Positions 6,176 to 8,331 of a stretch of 8,331 bases of DNA are shown here, in pieces; the stretch's first letter is position 1; every line of letters starts with the position of its first letter. The notes beneath the pieces were generated by a model. It searched no databases. It had not been told where the DNA came from and saw nothing but the letters and a program-made list of their open reading frames with translations. The DNA lies in contig UQEO01000086.1 of assembly GCA_900540095.1 (NCBI GenBank), positions 1-8,331 of the forward strand. The letters are read 5' to 3'. This DNA is from an uncultured Collinsella sp. (lineage in GTDB: Bacteria > Actinomycetota > Coriobacteriia > Coriobacteriales > Coriobacteriaceae). The translations under genes were made by a program, and so were the position numbers.

Positions 6176-7459
6176 CTAAATGGTTTCCAAGAAAGCCTCA
6201 ATCCTGGTTTGTAGCTGGCCTGCATCCTCGCCGGCGTAGTCGGTCGTGATGTGCATAAACGGAATGCCGGCCTCCTCGGCGGCCTTCTCCACGGCAAACG
6301 ACTCCATCTCGTAGAGCGTGCAGAACTGCAGGGCCACGTCGACGATACCGTCGGCATGCAGGTCCTTGGCCATCTGGACAATGTCCTTCATACGCTGGTC
6401 GTTGGGCGTAAAGACAGCGCAGTTGATCTTAAAGTAGCGCTCGGCGATGGCGTCGAGCATCTCGTCGACCGTCTCGCCGGACTCGTCGACCAGGTCCTTG
6501 TAGTAGCGCGAGCCCGTGCAGGACTCCTCGCCTACCACAACGCCGCCGGCCTTCTCGATGAGGTTGAACAGCTTCCAGTTGGGCACGGCCATGGGCGTGC
6601 CGGTGTACAGGATGCGCTTGGTCCCCTTGGGCGCCACGCCCTCGCCGGTCTCAACACGCTGCTCGCACTCAGCCGCCATATCGTTAATGGCTCCGGTCAG
6701 ACGCGGCGTGTCGTCAATAAAGGCTGCCTGCACGGTCAGCAGGCTATCGAGACCGCTGATAGGCGCCGGGTCGGCAGCGCGCGTGGCAGCGAGGCGCTGC
6801 AGGGCGCGACGCTTCTCATTGACGGCGCGGATGGCGGTCTTCAGACGCTCAGGCGTAATCTTGACGTCACACTCTTCCTCGATCTTGGCGGCGAGCTTCT
6901 TGACCTCGGCCTTCCAGGTCACGAGCGTCGACTCGTCGTGCACGTTGGGGATATCCATGACGTACATGTTCTTTTGCGTGCCAAAGAACTCGTAGGCCTT
7001 CTTCTTGCCATCGCAGGTGTTCTCGCCGACTACCAAGTCGCTCGACTCGATGTAGGGGCAGACCTCGCCCAACTTAAAGCCGGCAAAGCTCTTGATGAGC
7101 GGGCAAGTGTTGCGCGGCAAGTGCTCCTCGACTTTGTCGGTTGCCCAGTCGGCACCCGAGCACAGGCCCACGGGGATGCCATCGCAGGCAAGTACGATTT
7201 CCTCGGGCACGTAGACGCAGAACGAACCGACGATCTTGGTGGCCTCGCCGGCCTCCTTCTTGTCGAGCATCTCCTTAATACGGCCGCTGTGGATGTTGGT
7301 GGCGACAAAGTCCAGATAGGACGTGGACTTGGGGCGATTGTTCTGCGTCAGGAACATATCGCCGTACATCTGGCCCACGGCGCCCAGCAGCATGTCGTGG
7401 TCGGCAAGATTCATGCCGAGGCTCTCCCACATCGGATGGAAATCGAATTCTTCAGCCAT
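6176..7459 (-). CDS. 2-hydroxyacyl-CoA dehydratase-family reductase, DCCP/YjiM-like, subunit 1
   Basis: 427 aa, first gene of the operon and a clear paralogue of the next one. It has ~40 extra N-terminal residues (MAEEFDFHPMWESLGMNLAD...). Cysteine motifs are GSFCVYVPEE (C81), C92, GLCSGAD (C100), RNTCPLIKSFAGF (C119), EVCPYIES (C134), GENTCDGKKKAYEFF (C149), EESCTGSRYYKD (C314), KINCAVFTPNDQRMKD (C347) and LQFCTLYEMES (C380). Against subunit 2 it lacks the counterparts of C251 (here T288 in YTGTPMA) and C273 (here G310) and gains C92. Start ATG at 7459 with GAGAGGGGA upstream. The pair plus an activator could form a heterodimeric reductase, as HgdA/HgdB does, or two homodimers sharing one activator. 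Ligand assignment cannot be settled without a structure alignment. Cytoplasmic; no signal peptide or membrane segment is seen. Confidence 0.5.
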   Translation of the reverse strand: MAEEFDFHPMWESLGMNLADHDMLLGAVGQMYGDMFLTQNNRPKSTSYLDFVATNIHSGRIKEMLDKKEAGEATKIVGSFCVYVPEEIVLACDGIPVGLCSGADWATDKVEEHLPRNTCPLIKSFAGFKLGEVCPYIESSDLVVGENTCDGKKKAYEFFGTQKNMYVMDIPNVHDESTLVTWKAEVKKLAAKIEEECDVKITPERLKTAIRAVNEKRRALQRLAATRAADPAPISGLDSLLTVQAAFIDDTPRLTGAINDMAAECEQRVETGEGVAPKGTKRILYTGTPMAVPNWKLFNLIEKAGGVVVGEESCTGSRYYKDLVDESGETVDEMLDAIAERYFKINCAVFTPNDQRMKDIVQMAKDLHADGIVDVALQFCTLYEMESFAVEKAAEEAGIPFMHITTDYAGEDAGQLQTRIEAFLETI

Positions 7460-7622
7460 GACGGTTCCCCTCTCGAACCAAAAATGAATAGCTACGGTAT
7501 TGCTGCACGGTGGGTGGCGAAAACCCAGCCGCGCCTAAACCCGGAATTTTGGGGAACCTGCTTTGCAGCTGATTATTTAGTTGTGCGTCGTCTCTCCCGG
7601 AGCCGTGAACATACCTGCTCAT
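7452..7622 (-). CDS. Possible small ORF in the leader, 56 codons
   Basis: An open frame starting MSRYVHGSGRDDAQLNN begins at the ATG that overlaps the stop of the upstream 22-codon ORF (ATGA). It ends with a TGA inside ATGGCTGA at the start of subunit 1, so it overlaps both neighbours. No ribosome binding site of its own is needed if it is reached by re-initiation. There is no recognisable domain and no cysteine or membrane segment. It may be a chance frame across structured leader RNA, or its translation could open the stem-loops at 7463-7558. Low confidence. Confidence 0.5.
   Translation of the reverse strand: MSRYVHGSGRDDAQLNNQLQSRFPKIPGLGAAGFSPPTVQQYRSYSFLVREGNRHG
7463..7558 (-). promoter_or_regulatory. 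Inverted repeat that could mask the ribosome binding site of subunit 1
   Basis: In the leader RNA GGUUCCCC (7558-7551) is perfectly complementary to GGGGAACC (7470-7463), which contains part of the ribosome binding site of subunit 1. The same GAACC can instead pair locally with GGUUC (about 7479-7475), leaving GAGAGGG exposed in a loop. These two pairings exclude each other, the geometry expected of a translational switch. No known riboswitch class is recognised; this rests on base-pairing read by eye. Confidence 0.5.
7505..7534 (-). promoter_or_regulatory. Strong stem-loop in the 5' leader
   Basis: On the minus strand GCGCGG-C-TGGGT pairs with ACCCA-CCGTGC around the loop TTTCGCC: 11 bp with one bulged C and one G-U pair. 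It lies between the two arms of the ribosome-binding-site inverted repeat and would bring them together. The nearest T run (about 7481-7485) is 20 nt away, so it is not an ordinary terminator. Confidence 0.5.
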
Positions 7623-7687
7623 ATGCGACTCCGAGCCATATATAGGGCACGCGCGGCAACGCGGCGAATGTATGTCGTCTGCGGCAT
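7619..7687 (-). CDS. Putative 22-codon leader peptide
   Basis: ATG at 7687 sits 7 nt after AAAGGAGGG (7695-7703), the best Shine-Dalgarno match in the window and better than that of any operon gene near it. The encoded peptide is 22 residues (MPQTTYIRRVAARALYM...), with five arginines at 8, 9, 13, 19 and 21 and two methionines, and ends in TGA at 7619. The position between the predicted promoter and the first operon gene, and the excellent ribosome binding site, suggest a regulatory leader peptide. It has no run of a single amino acid as classic attenuators do, so what it might sense is unclear. Confidence 0.5.
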   Translation of the reverse strand: MPQTTYIRRVAARALYMARSRI

Positions 7688-7723
7688 GTGCGCACCCTCC
7701 TTTACAAGTTAAGGTCAACTATA

Positions 7724-7755
7724 TCAACGGTCGTCGACCATGCGAACACCGTTGA
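7724..7755. promoter_or_regulatory. Inverted repeat, candidate operator
   Basis: TCAACGGT (7724-7731) and ACCGTTGA (7748-7755) form perfect 8-bp arms 16 bp apart. An overlapping palindrome GGTCG-T-CGACC lies at 7729-7739. It sits about 35-65 bp downstream of the predicted transcription start and upstream of the leader ORF, so it could bind a dimeric regulator or fold as RNA. No regulator gene is in the window. Confidence 0.5.
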
Positions 7756-7795
7756 CATTCGTACGACAGCGTCGTGTGCCGTCGTTTAATAAATA

Positions 7796-7823
7796 ATTAT
7801 CTGTGTTGATAAGAGTTTGTCAT
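7796..7823 (-). promoter_or_regulatory. Predicted sigma-70-type promoter of the operon
   Basis: On the minus strand the -35 ATGACA (7823-7818) and the -10 GATAAT (7801-7796) each match consensus at 5 of 6 positions, with a 16-bp spacer. AT-rich sequence follows (ATTATTTATTAAA). Transcription would start near 7789, giving a leader of about 330 nt before subunit 1. Confidence 0.5.
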
Positions 7824-7848
7824 TCCCCATTCGGCGAACGGCGAGACA

Positions 7849-7863
7849 AAGCCGCCGCGGCTT
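7849..7863 (-). terminator. Weak candidate terminator after modC
   Basis: Minus-strand AAGCCG-CGG-CGGCTT is a 6-bp stem with a 3-nt loop, 25 nt past the modC stop codon, followed by TGTCTC rather than a true T run. It is plausible but weak, so read-through from modC into the operon is possible. Confidence 0.5.
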
Positions 7864-7888
7864 ATATCCCCGACGGCATTACCCGGCG

Positions 7889-8331
7889 CTATCGACAAAC
7901 CAAATGGATCCTGCTGGCATCAAAATGCATGCGCAGCGTCTCGCCTGTTTGCGGTAGCTCGTCGACAGGCATGCCCACTTTGTTGACCTTCCACTGCAGA
8001 CGCGTGGGCGCGTCGGCGCGCGGCACGTCCAGCAGCACCAGGCGCTCAAAACGTGAATCGCTCACGCGGGCCACGTGCAGGTCATAGCTGTTGCGACCCC
8101 GCTCGGCACGGTTGTCCACATGGAAGTAGCTTGCGCGAATGCCCAGATATGCCACGTCATCGGGAACCTCGCGACCCACGTTAAAGGTCATGCCCCAGTC
8201 GAGGGCCTCAACTTCTTCGTCGCCGATCTTGCGCGCCCGGCTTGTGTTCTTGCAGCCCGTCAGGCGCAGCGCCGCCAGCGTCTGCGGACGGGGGGCCCCG
8301 GCCCCCGCGGGGCCGCCCCCCCGCGACTCTC
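7889..8331 (-). CDS. modC: ABC transporter ATP-binding protein, C-terminal part, probably molybdate importer ModC
   Basis: Only the C-terminal ~147 codons are in the window; the Walker A, signature and Walker B motifs lie beyond the right edge. The frame reads through RPQTLAALRLTGCKNTSRA, IGDEEVEALDWGMTF, AYLGIRASYFHV and ends ASRIHLVCR. A TGCKN(I/T)S segment followed by a TOBE-like accessory domain resembles sulfate/molybdate importer ATPases of anaerobes, from memory of the family; that choice of substrate is an inference. The protein would couple ATP hydrolysis to oxyanion uptake at the cytoplasmic face of the membrane. The final ~40 bases are an extreme G/C tract (from 8288) giving Gly/Ala/Pro-rich translation unlike the family, which suggests poor sequence quality at the edge. 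A molybdate transporter beside selenium genes is compatible with selenium-dependent molybdoenzymes in this organism. Confidence 0.5.
   Translation of the reverse strand, partial: ESRGGGPAGAGAPRPQTLAALRLTGCKNTSRARKIGDEEVEALDWGMTFNVGREVPDDVAYLGIRASYFHVDNRAERGRNSYDLHVARVSDSRFERLVLLDVPRADAPTRLQWKVNKVGMPVDELPQTGETLRMHFDASRIHLVCR

Noticed and set aside
6022..6381. N-terminal extension of reductase subunit 2 upstream of 6021
   Set aside because: The frame stays open, but the extension is an alternate-frame reading of the end of subunit 1 and the palindromic repeat. The ATG at 6021 has AAGGAG and matches the family start.
7591..7635. Glycine-riboswitch-like GGGAGAG in the leader
   Set aside because: The rest of the glycine aptamer (the CGCCGAAGG-type core) is absent. 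Only a 7-bp stem with a 26-nt loop is visible.
6251..7645. 464-codon plus-strand open frame
   Set aside because: It is antisense to reductase subunit 1, whose conserved cysteine motifs are unmistakable. The antisense product has no family motifs, and its length reflects third-position GC bias.
7752..7757. Plus-strand TTGACA as a -35 element
   Set aside because: No -10-like hexamer lies 16-18 bp downstream and no plus-strand gene follows.

Overview
The window looks like a piece of an anaerobic, high-GC gut actinobacterium of the class Coriobacteriia, probably Collinsella or a close relative. This rests on the GC-rich third positions, the short co-directional gene spacing, and a gene set (two YjiM-type 2-hydroxyacyl-CoA dehydratase paralogues, a selenoprotein SelD, YedF, a DUF3343 protein and an EF2568-type cysteine desulfurase) typical of strict anaerobes. 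The genus is an inference.

Every supported gene lies on the minus strand, so transcription runs from high to low coordinates. From the right edge there is the C-terminal part of an ABC transporter ATPase, most likely the molybdate importer ModC (7889-8331). A 429-base gap follows (7460-7888). It holds a possible modC terminator, a good -35/-10 pair, an 8-bp inverted repeat that may be an operator, a 22-codon leader ORF with the strongest ribosome binding site in the window, a second overlapping small ORF, and stem-loops around the ribosome binding site of the next gene.

The main operon has seven genes in transcription order: double-cubane-type reductase subunit 1 (6176-7459), paralogous subunit 2 (4858-6021), their ATP-dependent activator (3896-4702), SelD (2763-3812), YedF (2076-2702), a DUF3343 Se/S carrier-like protein (1806-2057) and an EF2568-type cysteine desulfurase/selenocysteine lyase-like enzyme (670-1809). 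A strong rho-independent terminator (622-656) closes it. SelD carries an in-frame TGA at codon 17, the position of the catalytic cysteine of E. coli SelD, followed by a perfect 8-bp stem-loop that fits a bacterial SECIS. It is therefore very probably a selenoprotein, and a standard gene caller would truncate it. Past the terminator is a BrnQ branched-chain amino acid transporter whose frame breaks near a G/C homopolymer and which runs off the left edge.

The first three operon genes resemble the double-cubane cluster protein (DCCP) system, in which an ATPase activator drives very low-potential electrons onto an iron-sulfur reductase. The last four form a selenium mobilisation set: Cys/Sec desulfurase, small carrier, sulfurtransferase-like carrier and selenophosphate synthetase. 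Having both in one operon is the most interesting feature here. It suggests either that the reductase works on a selenium compound or that it needs selenium for its own maturation. Two ~100-nt palindromic repeats, one just downstream of each reductase gene, are a separate structural feature.
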